A stretch of DNA of 64,000 nucleotides from Thermoclostridium stercorarium subsp. stercorarium DSM 8532 (GCF_000331995.1 NC_020134.1:620001-684000), one strand, 5' to 3'. Numbered from the stretch's first letter, positions 49,194-57,868 are shown. The notes: a model not told the origin generated them from the sequence alone. Numbers and translations are program-made.

Positions 49194-49223
49194 TTGAAGT
49201 TTATTTCGACTTTGGGGTATAAT
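49194..49223 (+). promoter_or_regulatory. Candidate promoter of DUF1858 gene
   Basis: TTGAAG (49194-49199), 18-base spacer, TATAAT (49218-49223). A second TATAAT at 49291-49296 lacks a good -35 box. The rest of the 49059-49354 gap is AT-rich with no recognised element. Confidence 0.45.
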
Positions 49224-49354
49224 AAACTTAAATTGTAAAATTAATTTTGTATTTTGGAAAATTTCTGTCCCGGCTGATGGATTCTGGGTATATAATATAT
49301 AGTATTGGCCGTTGACGGTTGATGTTAATCAAATTTAACAGGGAGGTTTATGAA

Positions 49355-49561
49355 ATGGCAAAAGTTAACGAAGATATGCTTATTAAAGATGTGCTTGAGC
49401 TGGACGAAGGCACGGCGCCGATTTTCATGAAGCACGGGATGCATTGCCTGTGGTGTCCTTCTTCTTATTTCGAAAGCATTAAGGATGCATGTGCCGTGCA
49501 TGGCATAGATCCCAGTAAACTTGTGGATGATTTGAACGAATATCTCAGCAGTAAGCAGTAA
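49355..49561 (+). CDS. DUF1858 domain protein
   Basis: 68 residues of the DUF1858 family: a helical mini-domain with D-x-L-IKDVLELDEGTAPIFMKHGMHCLWC and a second half SIKDACAVHGIDPSKLVDDLNEYL. The CxxC pair could bind iron or act as a redox switch. In related proteins this domain accompanies hybrid-cluster and ScdA-like redox proteins. ATG 49355 has GGGAGG at the right distance. An in-frame ATG further upstream does not. It has its own terminator, directly ahead of the hydrogenase-like operon. Confidence 0.85.
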   Translation: MAKVNEDMLIKDVLELDEGTAPIFMKHGMHCLWCPSSYFESIKDACAVHGIDPSKLVDDLNEYLSSKQ

Positions 49562-49563
49562 TA

Positions 49564-49594
49564 AAAAGCCGCCTTGATTTGGCGGCTTTTTATA
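49564..49594 (+). terminator. Terminator after DUF1858 gene
   Basis: AAAAAGCCGCC / GGCGGCTTTTT stem with a 7-base loop and T-tract, immediately after the stop. Confidence 0.9.
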
Positions 49595-49672
49595 AGCGAA
49601 ATTTCCGTTCGGTGATAAAATTGACGCTGTTTTGACAAAAAATATTACCGTTTTGTTTTAATGAGGTGTTGT

Positions 49673-50029
49673 ATGGTATTAAGTCAGATTAGGGATCTGC
49701 TTAATGCAGAAATTCACACATGTGCCGATAAAATGGATATCGACATCAAATCGGCGTGCGGCGCCGATTTAATGAGCGATGTAATGGCATTTTCAAAAGA
49801 AAATGCAATGCTTCTTACAGGTCTTATAAATCCTCAGGTTATTAGAACGGCCGAAATGATGGATATGCAGGTGGTTGTATTCGTCCGCGGTAAAAAGCCC
49901 ACGAGTGAGATGTGCAAATTGGCAGAAGAAAAGGGTATTGTTCTTCTGTCGACGAACTTATCCATGTTTACCGCCTGCGGAGTTTTATACAAAGCCGGAA
50001 TTGTAGGAAAAGGAAGCGAATGTGAGTAG
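49673..50029 (+). CDS. DRTGG-domain regulatory protein (first)
   Basis: 118 residues. Pattern LSQIRDLLNAEIHTC...DIDIKSACGADLMSDVMAF, AMLLTGLINPQVIRTAEMMDMQVVVFVRGKKPTSEM, GIVLLSTNLSMFTACGVLYKAGI fits the DRTGG domain found in HPr-kinase-like and phosphotransacetylase N-terminal modules, thought to bind a small ligand. ATG 49673 follows GAGGTG. The earlier ATG at 49661 lacks a site. First gene of a tightly packed five-gene operon; its end overlaps the next gene by 8 bases. Confidence 0.85.
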   Translation: MVLSQIRDLLNAEIHTCADKMDIDIKSACGADLMSDVMAFSKENAMLLTGLINPQVIRTAEMMDMQVVVFVRGKKPTSEMCKLAEEKGIVLLSTNLSMFTACGVLYKAGIVGKGSECE

Positions 50030-50447
50030 TCTTATCAGGAAAGAATACGATATTCCTGCCAATGATTTTTCACGGGCAGGGGAAGCGTCAAGTAATGTCA
50101 GAAAATTATTAACTCAGTTGGGTGTAAATCCGACTATTATTAAAAGAACATCCATTGCCATGTATGAGGCCGAACTCAACGCTGTGATACATGGGAATGG
50201 GGGAAAAGCCCGTGTTGAAATTTTTGAAGACAGGATCGAGATACTGGTTTATGACGAGGGACCCGGGATAGCGGATATTGAGCTTGCGATGCAGGAAGGT
50301 TATTCCACCGCGCCCGACTATATCAGGGAAATGGGATTTGGAGCGGGCATGGGCTTGTCAAACATCAAAAAAAATTCTGATAAATTTGTTATAGAAAGTG
50401 AACTCAATAAAGGAACAAGAGTTTATATAACAATATATCTGTATTAG
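50022..50447 (+). CDS. RsbW-like ATP-binding (anti-sigma/serine kinase type) protein
   Basis: 141 residues, a GHKL ATPase of the anti-sigma-factor kinase family. N box YEAELNAVIHGNGGKARVEI, G1 box YDEGPGIADIELAMQEGYSTA, G2 box GFGAGMGLSNIKKNSDKF and a final ELNKGTRVYITIY strand. GTG start overlapping the preceding gene. No sigma factor or anti-anti-sigma (STAS) partner is encoded here, so its protein target is elsewhere or is the hydrogenase-like protein that follows. Confidence 0.88.
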   Translation: MSSLIRKEYDIPANDFSRAGEASSNVRKLLTQLGVNPTIIKRTSIAMYEAELNAVIHGNGGKARVEIFEDRIEILVYDEGPGIADIELAMQEGYSTAPDYIREMGFGAGMGLSNIKKNSDKFVIESELNKGTRVYITIYLY

Positions 50448-50461
50448 GAAAGGGCAGTAAT

Positions 50462-51799
50462 ATGGCTGAATATTTCCATTCGGTTACACTCGAAAAGGAA
50501 AAATGCCGTGGATGCACCAACTGCATAAAACATTGCCCTACCGAAGCCATACGGGTCAGAAACGGAAAGGCCATGATTATTAATGAACGGTGTATAGACT
50601 GTGGAGAGTGCATCCGCGTATGCCCGTATCATGCCAAAAAGGCTGTTACCGATCCGCTTTCGGTAATGAACGAATATGAATTCAGGGTGGCGCTGCCGGC
50701 TCCGTCACTGTATGGTCAGTTCGGGAAGGAATATTCAAGGGAAAGAATCCTGAAAGGGCTGACGGAACTTGGCTTTGACTGGGTTTTTGAAGTGGCGCGG
50801 GCGGCTGAAATAGTGTCTGATGCGACACGACACATATTAAAATCCGGAAAAGTCAGAAAACCTCTTATATCATCCGCATGTCCCGCTGTAGTCCGTTTAA
50901 TTCAGGTACGGTTCCCGAATTTGATTAACAATATACTGAAATTGGAATCCCCGATGGAGGTTGCAGCAAGAATAGCCAAACAAACCGTTGTTTCCGAGAA
51001 AAATATTCCTGCTGAAAAAGTAGGGGTATTTTTTATATCTCCATGCGCTGCCAAGGTTACAAGCGTAAAGGCGCCGTATGAAAAAAAGGAATCTTCTGTG
51101 AACGGCGTTTTTTCAATAAAGGATATACATATTAAACTGATGGAAAAAATGAAAAACATACCACCGGATTGTGACTGTGAGCTGGTCTCATCCGGAGCTT
51201 ATGGCGTCGGATGGGCGGGCTCGGGGGGCGAGTGTGCCGCCCTTGAAAGACCCAAAACACTGGCGGTTCATGGTATTCACAATGTTATAGCCATATTTGA
51301 AGAAATAGTTGAAGAGAAACTGAAGGATGTGGATTTCGTCGAGGCGCTGTCCTGTATTGAAGGATGCCTTGGAGGTCCTTTGACTGCGGTCAATCCGTTT
51401 GTTGCAAAAACAAACCTGAAATGTCAGGTTAACAGAGCGAAAAGTAAGGATTTTTCCTCCGAAAACACAGCGGCCGATTATCAGGATTTGTTATGGACAA
51501 AGGACATGGAATACAAGCCTATATTAAAGCTTGATGAAAACGTGATGAAGGCAATGATAAAAATGCAGAAACTGGAAGAAATAAATGACGGACTTCCCGG
51601 TCTTGACTGCGGCGCCTGCGGTTCACCAAATTGCCGTGCCCTTGCCGAGGATATAGTCAGAGGGCTTGCGTTTGAAACCGACTGCATTTTCAAACTGAGG
51701 GAAAAGGTTTCTGATCTGGCCGATCAGATGAAAGCCTTTGAGCATATTTACAGAACAAAACAGGATGGTTCAGGCAGGGGGAAAACAAATGACGGTTAA
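50462..51799 (+). CDS. Sensory-type [FeFe]-hydrogenase homologue with extra Fe-S domains
   Basis: 445 residues. Two [4Fe-4S] sites at Cys15/18/21/25 and Cys44/47/50/54, an [FeFe]-hydrogenase large-subunit domain (about 72-345) and a C-terminal four-Cys Fe-S motif (Cys383, 386, 391, 408). H-cluster motifs are L1 SSACP (137-141), L2 SPCAAK (193-198) and L3 ALSCIEGCLGGP (295-306): the four cubane ligands Cys140, 195, 298 and 302 are present. Ala139 stands where catalytic enzymes have the proton-transfer Cys, a substitution known from sensory hydrogenases. Low-turnover sensing is inferred. Embedded between an anti-sigma-like ATPase and a DRTGG protein. Confidence 0.88.
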   Translation: MAEYFHSVTLEKEKCRGCTNCIKHCPTEAIRVRNGKAMIINERCIDCGECIRVCPYHAKKAVTDPLSVMNEYEFRVALPAPSLYGQFGKEYSRERILKGLTELGFDWVFEVARAAEIVSDATRHILKSGKVRKPLISSACPAVVRLIQVRFPNLINNILKLESPMEVAARIAKQTVVSEKNIPAEKVGVFFISPCAAKVTSVKAPYEKKESSVNGVFSIKDIHIKLMEKMKNIPPDCDCELVSSGAYGVGWAGSGGECAALERPKTLAVHGIHNVIAIFEEIVEEKLKDVDFVEALSCIEGCLGGPLTAVNPFVAKTNLKCQVNRAKSKDFSSENTAADYQDLLWTKDMEYKPILKLDENVMKAMIKMQKLEEINDGLPGLDCGACGSPNCRALAEDIVRGLAFETDCIFKLREKVSDLADQMKAFEHIYRTKQDGSGRGKTNDG

Positions 51800-52139
51800 G
51801 GATTTTACGGAGCAATTCGGATACGAAATATTGACATGTGCCGACAAAGCGGATAAAACAGAGATAACAGGGGTTTATATCTGCGATCTTTTAAGCATGG
51901 CGATGGCGCGCGTAAAAGACGGGAACATGTGGGTTACGGTGCATACAAACGTTAATATTGTTGCCGTGGCGTATCTTACCAATGCCGCATGCATAGTCAT
52001 TCCAGAGAATATTGAGGTTGAGGAGATTACCGTCAGCAAAGCAGCTGAAAAGGGAATAATTATAATTCGGGCTCCGCACACAAGTTATGAAATATGTGTA
52101 AATTATTATCTAAAAAGTTCGGAGTTGAGCCATGGTTAA
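51789..52139 (+). CDS. DRTGG-domain regulatory protein (second)
   Basis: 116 residues, similar in build to the first DRTGG protein of the operon (FTEQFGYEILTCADKADKTEITGVYICDLLSMAMARVKDGNMWVTVHTNVNIVAVAYLTNAACIVIPENI type). ATG 51789 lies inside the 3' end of the hydrogenase-like gene (11-base overlap) behind a GGGGG tract. The end overlaps the PHP gene by 8 bases. Overlaps on both sides point to translational coupling. Ligand unknown. Confidence 0.85.
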   Translation: MTVKDFTEQFGYEILTCADKADKTEITGVYICDLLSMAMARVKDGNMWVTVHTNVNIVAVAYLTNAACIVIPENIEVEEITVSKAAEKGIIIIRAPHTSYEICVNYYLKSSELSHG

Positions 52140-52854
52140 AGCGGCTGTGGATTTGCATATTCATTCCTGCCTTTCGCCGTGTGCGAGCAATGACATGACC
52201 CCCGGCAATATCGTAATGATGTCGAAAATAAAAGGGCTTGATATAATTTCGGTATGCGATCATAACCATACCGGAAACCTTGAAGCCGTTGCAAAAGTAG
52301 CCGGTGAAGTGGGGATTTTATTTATTCCCGGCCTTGAACTTGAAACCAGCGAAGAAATACATATCCTTTGCTATTTTCCTTCATTGGAAAGTGCTTTAAA
52401 CATGCAGGCCGCTTTAAAGGACTTCTATACCGATATAACTAACAGGGAAGATATTTTCGGAGAACAGTGGATTATGGATGAAAACGACCGGCCGGTGAGA
52501 AAGGTGGAACACCTTCTGACGGCTGCCACAAAACTTGATTTATACAAATGTGTTTCACTGGTTCGCGAAATGGGTGGGGTTCCCGTGCCCGCCCATGTGG
52601 ACAGAAATTCTTACAGTATCATATCAAATCTTGGTTCAGTACCCGAAGATTTAGGCTTTAAAACTCTGGAACTGTCAAGATATACGACAAAGACAGATTT
52701 TCTTGACAAATATCCTGAATATTCCGGGAAATTCCTTATTACGTCGTCAGACGCCCATGATCTCGGGATGATTCTTGAAAGGGAATCATTTATTGAGCTG
52801 GAACGTCTTAGCGTGTATGATGTTTTTGAAAGGCTGAAGGGTTGTGGAGGATAA
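52132..52854 (+). CDS. PHP-family metal-dependent phosphoesterase
   Basis: 240 residues, TrpH-like PHP fold. Metal ligands are in DLHIHSCLSPC, VCDHNHTGN, GLELETSEEIHILCYF, PVPAHVDRNSYSI and ITSSDAHDLG. Such enzymes hydrolyse phosphate from nucleotides or small molecules. As the last gene of the sensory hydrogenase-like operon it could turn over a signalling nucleotide or 3',5'-bisphosphate, which is only inference. pyrK follows after 2 bases. Confidence 0.85.
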   Translation: MVKAAVDLHIHSCLSPCASNDMTPGNIVMMSKIKGLDIISVCDHNHTGNLEAVAKVAGEVGILFIPGLELETSEEIHILCYFPSLESALNMQAALKDFYTDITNREDIFGEQWIMDENDRPVRKVEHLLTAATKLDLYKCVSLVREMGGVPVPAHVDRNSYSIISNLGSVPEDLGFKTLELSRYTTKTDFLDKYPEYSGKFLITSSDAHDLGMILERESFIELERLSVYDVFERLKGCGG

Positions 52855-52856
52855 TT

Positions 52857-53633
52857 ATGAATTTTAATGCTGTGGTTGTCAAAAATGAAAAACTTGCGGA
52901 GAATATTTACCTTCTCAGGCTGAAATCCGAAAAAATTTCTCATAACGCAGCCCCCGGGCAGTTTGTTAACATCAAGTGCTGTGACGGCCTGGATACATAT
53001 TTAAGGCGCCCTGTAAGTATTTTAAGGACTCATGGCCCTGAAAACACTTTTGATATTGCATTTATGGTCAGGGGAAAGGGCACGAGGATTTTGTCATGCC
53101 TGAAAGAAGGCGATGCCGTGGATTGCATCGGGCCGCTCGGCAGAGGGTTTACACTTCCTGAAAAAGGAGAAAGGATCTGTGTTGTCGGCGGGGGTATTGG
53201 GATATTTCCGCTGCTGTATTTGCTGGAAAAAAGTGCCGGTGCTTACAAAGCGGCATTCCTTGGCTTCAGGTCCGGGGGGCTGGTTGTTTTGGGAAAGGAC
53301 TTCGAAAAAGCGGCAGATCAGCTTATCATATCAACCGACGATGGAAGTTTCGGAGAAAAAGGGCCGGTGACAACGCCTTTTTTGAAATATCTTGAAAAAG
53401 AGAGACCTGACAGGGTTTATACCTGCGGGCCTGCGCCGATGATGATAAAGGTGGCCGACGCATGTAATGAAAGAGGCATATTCTGCGAAGTTTCAATGGA
53501 ACAGCGTATGGGCTGCGGAATAGGGGCATGTCTGGTATGTGTTTGCAGGATAAAACATAACGATGACTGGGCATATGAGCGTATATGCAGGGACGGGCCC
53601 GTATTCAGGGCGGAAGAAGTGATTTTTGAATAA
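52857..53633 (+). CDS. pyrK: Dihydroorotate dehydrogenase electron-transfer subunit
   Basis: 258 residues. FAD/NAD-binding ferredoxin-reductase-like protein that passes electrons from the PyrD flavin to NAD+. RRPVSILRTHG binds FAD, GGGIGIFPLLYLLE binds the nucleotide, and the C-terminal MGCGIGACLVCVC motif binds the [2Fe-2S] cluster. ATG 52857 with GGAGG upstream. It overlaps no gene but follows the PHP gene directly, so both operons may share one transcript. Confidence 0.95.
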   Translation: MNFNAVVVKNEKLAENIYLLRLKSEKISHNAAPGQFVNIKCCDGLDTYLRRPVSILRTHGPENTFDIAFMVRGKGTRILSCLKEGDAVDCIGPLGRGFTLPEKGERICVVGGGIGIFPLLYLLEKSAGAYKAAFLGFRSGGLVVLGKDFEKAADQLIISTDDGSFGEKGPVTTPFLKYLEKERPDRVYTCGPAPMMIKVADACNERGIFCEVSMEQRMGCGIGACLVCVCRIKHNDDWAYERICRDGPVFRAEEVIFE

Positions 53634-53655
53634 TGAATTTGGGGAGGAAGCATTC

Positions 53656-54561
53656 TTGGACTTAACTGTTAATATTGCCGGATTAAAACTGAAAAATCCT
53701 GTGATTGCGGCTTCAGGCACGTTCGGTTTCGGAAGGGAGTTCAGTGAATTTTTTGATTTGAATCTTTTAGGAGGTATTTCGGTGAAGGGGCTTACATTGG
53801 CTCCGCGGAAAGGAAACCCGCCGCCCAGAATAGCCGAAACCCCTGCGGGAATTCTGAACAGTGTTGGACTTCAGAATCCGGGCGTTCATGCCTTCGTCCG
53901 GGACGAAATACCCTTTTTAAGAAAGTTTGATACATGCATAATAGCAAATGTAGCAGGGAATACCGTCGAGGATTACTGTCGCATGGCGGAGATTTTGTCC
54001 GATGCTGATATTGATGCCATTGAACTCAATGTTTCCTGTCCGAACGTTAAGGAAGGCTGCCTCATATTTGGCAGCACAGCGGAGGGAATCTCCAAAGTCA
54101 CATCGGCGGTCAGGAAGGTATGTAAAAAAACACTTATCGTAAAGCTTTCCCCAAATGTAACCGATATAACCGAAATGGCAAAAGCCGCCGAATACTCAGG
54201 CGCCGACTGTGTTAGTTTAATAAACACAATTCTGGGAATGGCTATAGATATAAACTCCAGAAGGCCGGTGCTGGGGAACGTCGTGGGCGGGCTCTCAGGT
54301 CCGGCAGTGAAGCCAATTGCGGTACGGATGGTATATCAGGTGTCGAAAGCGGTAAAAATACCTGTTATCGGAATGGGCGGTATTTCAAATGCCGATGATG
54401 CAGTTGAATTCATGCTGGCGGGTGCATCTGCTGTGATGATAGGAACCGCGGGTTTTGTCAATCCTTATGTTTGGATCGAAACCATTGAAGGAATAAAACA
54501 ATACATGGAAAAGCACGGGTTTCAAAAGGTTTCGGATATTACAGGGGCGTTAATTGAATAG
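53656..54561 (+). CDS. pyrD: Dihydroorotate dehydrogenase (NAD-dependent, catalytic subunit)
   Basis: 301 residues, class 1B enzyme that oxidises dihydroorotate to orotate with FMN. Motifs: NPVIAASGTFGFG, SVKGLTLAPRKGNPPPRIAETPAGILNSVGLQNPG, NVSCPNVKEGC with the catalytic Cys, VKLSPNVTDI, GGLSGPAVKPIA and GMGGISNADDAVEFMLAGASAVMIGTA. The TTG at 53656 is chosen because GGGGAGG is 8 bases upstream. A TTG at 53626 would overlap pyrK. Works with PyrK. Confidence 0.95.
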   Translation: MDLTVNIAGLKLKNPVIAASGTFGFGREFSEFFDLNLLGGISVKGLTLAPRKGNPPPRIAETPAGILNSVGLQNPGVHAFVRDEIPFLRKFDTCIIANVAGNTVEDYCRMAEILSDADIDAIELNVSCPNVKEGCLIFGSTAEGISKVTSAVRKVCKKTLIVKLSPNVTDITEMAKAAEYSGADCVSLINTILGMAIDINSRRPVLGNVVGGLSGPAVKPIAVRMVYQVSKAVKIPVIGMGGISNADDAVEFMLAGASAVMIGTAGFVNPYVWIETIEGIKQYMEKHGFQKVSDITGALIE

Positions 54562-54612
54562 GATTGATTTTCAAGGTGCCTGATTCAAATATCCGGGGGA
54601 AAGGGTGGAGAG

Positions 54613-55293
54613 ATGAAAACGACGATGATATTTGTCCGGCATGCTGAAGCCGTCGGCAATAAAATAAGGGAGTTTCATGGCTGGACCGACGAAAGCATAA
54701 CAGAACGCGGGCACATTCAGGCCAGGCTCGTGGCGGAGCGGCTGGCAGATATGAAAATAGACGTTATATACAGCAGTGTTCTGAAAAGAACTATGGAGAC
54801 GGCTGAGTATATATCAAAAGTTAAAGGCCTTCCGATAATCCCCCGTGAAGACCTGAAGGAAATACACGGAGGGCTGTGGGAAGGCATGCGCTGGGATGAC
54901 CTTGCGAGGATATACCCCGAAGAATATAACACTTGGGAAACACAGCCCCATATCCATCAGATGCCTGAAGGCGAAAGTATGGTATCTTTCCAGCAGAGGC
55001 TCATAAAAGCCATTGAGGATATACTTTCTATTGAACGGGGGAAAAACGTCTGCATAGTGACTCACGGCACTGCAATTCGTGTTCTGTTATGCTGGTTTAA
55101 GGGGTTGCCCCTTGAGGATGTAATCACAATCCCGTGGTGTGACAATACGGCCGTGACAATAGTAACAGAGGAAAACGGTCGTTTTCATGTGGTACTGGAA
55201 GGCTGTTCATGTCATCTGAATGAGGAGACCAGTACTCTGCTGAACCAGGAATGGTTTAAAGAGTATAGGGAAAGATTTTTCGGAAGCAGGTAG
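54613..55293 (+). CDS. Histidine phosphatase family protein
   Basis: 226 residues of the phosphoglycerate mutase-like branch. FVRHAEAVGNK holds the catalytic His (RHA in place of RHG), RTMETAEYIS, LKEIHGGLWEG and VTHGTAIRVLL complete the active site. Substrate unknown: members act on phosphosugars, nucleotides or cobalamin intermediates. It lies between pyrD and an orotate phosphoribosyltransferase-like gene in one operon. Confidence 0.88.
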   Translation: MKTTMIFVRHAEAVGNKIREFHGWTDESITERGHIQARLVAERLADMKIDVIYSSVLKRTMETAEYISKVKGLPIIPREDLKEIHGGLWEGMRWDDLARIYPEEYNTWETQPHIHQMPEGESMVSFQQRLIKAIEDILSIERGKNVCIVTHGTAIRVLLCWFKGLPLEDVITIPWCDNTAVTIVTEENGRFHVVLEGCSCHLNEETSTLLNQEWFKEYRERFFGSR

Positions 55294-55309
55294 TGGAGGT
55301 ATCGGAAGT

Positions 55310-56176
55310 ATGGAAAACGTCAGGGAAAGGCTGTTAAAAGCTCTTTTTGATACCAGGGCCATACGCGTTTGCCCTGCCGGTGAGCCGTTCTGGTATACAT
55401 CCGGCAAAATCGGTCCTTACTACATAAACACCCATTTCCTTTACGGCGGTGAGGAAAAGGCAAATTCGCTGCTGAAGGTTATAGACGGGGTGAAGGATAA
55501 TAAAGAGGAATGTACCGGAGTTTTGCGTGAAATTGTGATGAAAAATTACAATGAAGACGATATTTACAGAAACACAATAGATATACTGGTAGACGCAATT
55601 AAAGACACAATACCCGATGATGATTATGACTATATATCGGGCGGTGAACGGCGGGACTGGTTTTTCTCAATAGCGGCTGCGGATTTGCTTCAAAAGCCGC
55701 ATATAACGATTTTTAAGGATTTGGATGCCTATGTTTTCCAAAACGGCAGGTCCGAAAGATTAATATCGGTTAACGGAGCAAGGGTTCTGCATATTGCCGA
55801 TTTGATAACCAGCGCGTCAAGCTATGAACGGGCGTGGATACCCGCAATAAGAAATGCGGGCGGCGTTATGAAACATTCTTTTGTAATCATAGACAGAATG
55901 CAGGGTGGAAGTGAACTTCTTGAAAAGCACGGTGTCAAATCGAATGCGCTTGTGTGCATAGATGACGGCGTATTTCGGGAAGCATGCCGGAAAAACTATA
56001 TCAACAAGGGACAGTTGGAAATGGTAAAAAAATATATCGAGAATCCAGACATGTTCATGAAAGAATTTTTTAAAAACAATCCGGATTTTATTGAAAAAGC
56101 TCTTAACAGCGGTGATGAGAAAACCGCCTCGCGGGCAAGGCTGTGTATTGAGAAGGGATATTGCAATATTTCATGA
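55310..56176 (+). CDS. Orotate phosphoribosyltransferase-like protein with altered PRPP loop
   Basis: 288 residues, longer than PyrE (about 190-215). YTSGKIGPYYINTHFLYGGE resembles the OPRT start, and DYISGGERRDWFFSIAAADLLQKPHITIFKDL resembles the middle part. The PRPP loop, normally E-D-V-I-T-T-G-G-S, reads ADLITSASS (one acidic residue and both glycines lost). A helical C-terminal extension of about 70 residues is added. Position behind pyrK-pyrD supports a pyrimidine link, but catalysis on orotate is doubtful from the motif. Confidence 0.75.
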   Translation: MENVRERLLKALFDTRAIRVCPAGEPFWYTSGKIGPYYINTHFLYGGEEKANSLLKVIDGVKDNKEECTGVLREIVMKNYNEDDIYRNTIDILVDAIKDTIPDDDYDYISGGERRDWFFSIAAADLLQKPHITIFKDLDAYVFQNGRSERLISVNGARVLHIADLITSASSYERAWIPAIRNAGGVMKHSFVIIDRMQGGSELLEKHGVKSNALVCIDDGVFREACRKNYINKGQLEMVKKYIENPDMFMKEFFKNNPDFIEKALNSGDEKTASRARLCIEKGYCNIS

Positions 56177-56309
56177 AGCAGCCTGCCGGTGTGGTTGTTT
56201 TTGATGCCAGTGGGTTATTGTCCGTTTTAAATTTTATTGACGGACAATTCTTTTAAATTTAATTTATTTTATTGTCATAATGCAAAAAGATATTGAGGAG
56301 TTTGAATTA

Positions 56310-57665
56310 ATGCGTATTCCTGCCGAGTTTGAAAATAAATTCAGAAATTTAATGGATCCCTCCGAGTTTGATGAATTTATCTCCGCCCTTAATGAAGAGC
56401 GGGTTACTGGCTTAAGGATAAACAGTCTTAAAATAGATTTAGACACATGGGAAAAAATAACTCCTTTTGAAATTCAACCCGTGCCATGGTCGAGCTGCGG
56501 TTTTTACATTGAGGACGATTCCAGGCCCGGGACCCATCCCTATTATCATGCCGGTTTATATTATATCCAGGAACCCAGCGCAATGTTCCCGGCGGAGGTA
56601 CTGGCCGTAGAACCCGGAGACAGGGTATTGGACCTTTGCGCGGCACCCGGTGGGAAAACGGTGGCGCTGGCTGCAGCTATGAAAAATCAGGGTTTTTTAC
56701 TGTCCAACGACATAAATCCCAAAAGAATTAAAGCCCTTGTTAAAAACATTGAACTGTGCGGCATAACAAATGCCGTCGTTACCAACGAAACCCCCGAAAA
56801 ACTTTCAGGATTTTACGAAGGGTTTTTCAGTAAAATTCTTTTGGACGTTCCGTGTTCGGGCGAAGGAATGTTCAGAAAAGACGCCGATGCGGTAAAAAGC
56901 TGGAATAAATATAAAGCGGAAGAACTTCAGGTGCTCCAGCGGGAGATTTTTGACTATGCCTACCGAATGCTTTCACCGGGCGGCAGGCTGGTTTACTCCA
57001 CCTGTACTTTTAACCCTGAAGAAAATGAACAGAACATTGCTTATTTTTTGAAAAATTATCCCGATTTGTACCTTGTAGACATACCGAAAAAATTTGGAAT
57101 AGAACCGGGAAGGCCGGACTGGGCCGACGGTAATCCGGAACTTTTGAAAACAGCCAGATTATGGCCTCACAGGATAAAGGGTGAAGGGCATTTCGTCGCG
57201 CTGTTCGCAAGGCAAGGCGAGTTTAAACGGGATAAGACCGGAACGGGAACCGATGAGCCTTTAAAAAGTTTCGTGGAATTCTGTGAACGTATTCTGTTAA
57301 ATCCTCCTCAGGGCATTTATCGGGTTGACCGATTCCATATAAATATAATTCCGCCTGAATTTGAATATACTGAAAAACTTAGAATTATTAAAACCGGACT
57401 TTATCTGGGAGAGGAAATTCACGGAAAATTTGAACCTTCCCAGGCGTTTGCAATGGCGCTGGATTGGAGCAATGTCAGAACAAAAAAAGGATTTTCGGCT
57501 GACGATCCTGAGCTTATACGTTATTTAAAGGGCGAAACCTTGTTTTTTGAAGGTGAAAAGGGGTATATTTTAATTGGAGTGGAGCGTTATCCTCTTGGCT
57601 GGGGGAAAATGGACGGCAGCCGTTTAAAAAACATGTACGCGAAAGGGTGGAGAAAAACAAGATAA
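56310..57665 (+). CDS. rsmF: rRNA cytosine-C5 methyltransferase, RsmF/NSUN type
   Basis: About 451 residues. SAM-binding motif LDLCAAPGGKTVALAAAM, ILLDVPCSGEGMFRKD with the catalytic-pocket Cys, LVYSTCTFNPEENE with the second Cys, then the RsmF-type C-terminal domains (GEGHFVALFARQGEF and RYPLGWGKMDGSRLKNMYAKGWR). It methylates cytosine in 16S rRNA. ATG 56310 has GAGGAG 9 bases upstream. The ATG at 56280 has none. Confidence 0.9.
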   Translation: MRIPAEFENKFRNLMDPSEFDEFISALNEERVTGLRINSLKIDLDTWEKITPFEIQPVPWSSCGFYIEDDSRPGTHPYYHAGLYYIQEPSAMFPAEVLAVEPGDRVLDLCAAPGGKTVALAAAMKNQGFLLSNDINPKRIKALVKNIELCGITNAVVTNETPEKLSGFYEGFFSKILLDVPCSGEGMFRKDADAVKSWNKYKAEELQVLQREIFDYAYRMLSPGGRLVYSTCTFNPEENEQNIAYFLKNYPDLYLVDIPKKFGIEPGRPDWADGNPELLKTARLWPHRIKGEGHFVALFARQGEFKRDKTGTGTDEPLKSFVEFCERILLNPPQGIYRVDRFHINIIPPEFEYTEKLRIIKTGLYLGEEIHGKFEPSQAFAMALDWSNVRTKKGFSADDPELIRYLKGETLFFEGEKGYILIGVERYPLGWGKMDGSRLKNMYAKGWRKTR

Positions 57666-57779
57666 GGCAAAACATCCATAGGACGGAAAAATAAATGTAA
57701 TAATTCACCTGACCGGTAAATAATAACCTGATTGACGTAAAAAATTTCGGGAAAAAATAAAAAATAAATAAATTTTTGC

Positions 57780-57808
57780 TTGACATTCGGGCGGTTCTGT
57801 CTTAAAAT
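57780..57808 (+). promoter_or_regulatory. Promoter of tRNA cluster
   Basis: TTGACA (57780-57785), 17-base spacer, TAAAAT (57803-57808), 60 bases before tRNA-His. Confidence 0.85.
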
Positions 57809-57868
57809 AAGTTTGCGTCTTTTCTGAGGGATGTAGAAAAGAACCGTAGGCTTGGGCTGTAAACTTTC

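Noticed and set aside
50022-50447. Histidine kinase annotation for the small ATPase
   Set aside because: It has a GHKL ATPase fold but no dimerisation/phospho-acceptor His domain; the length fits RsbW/SpoIIAB-type proteins.
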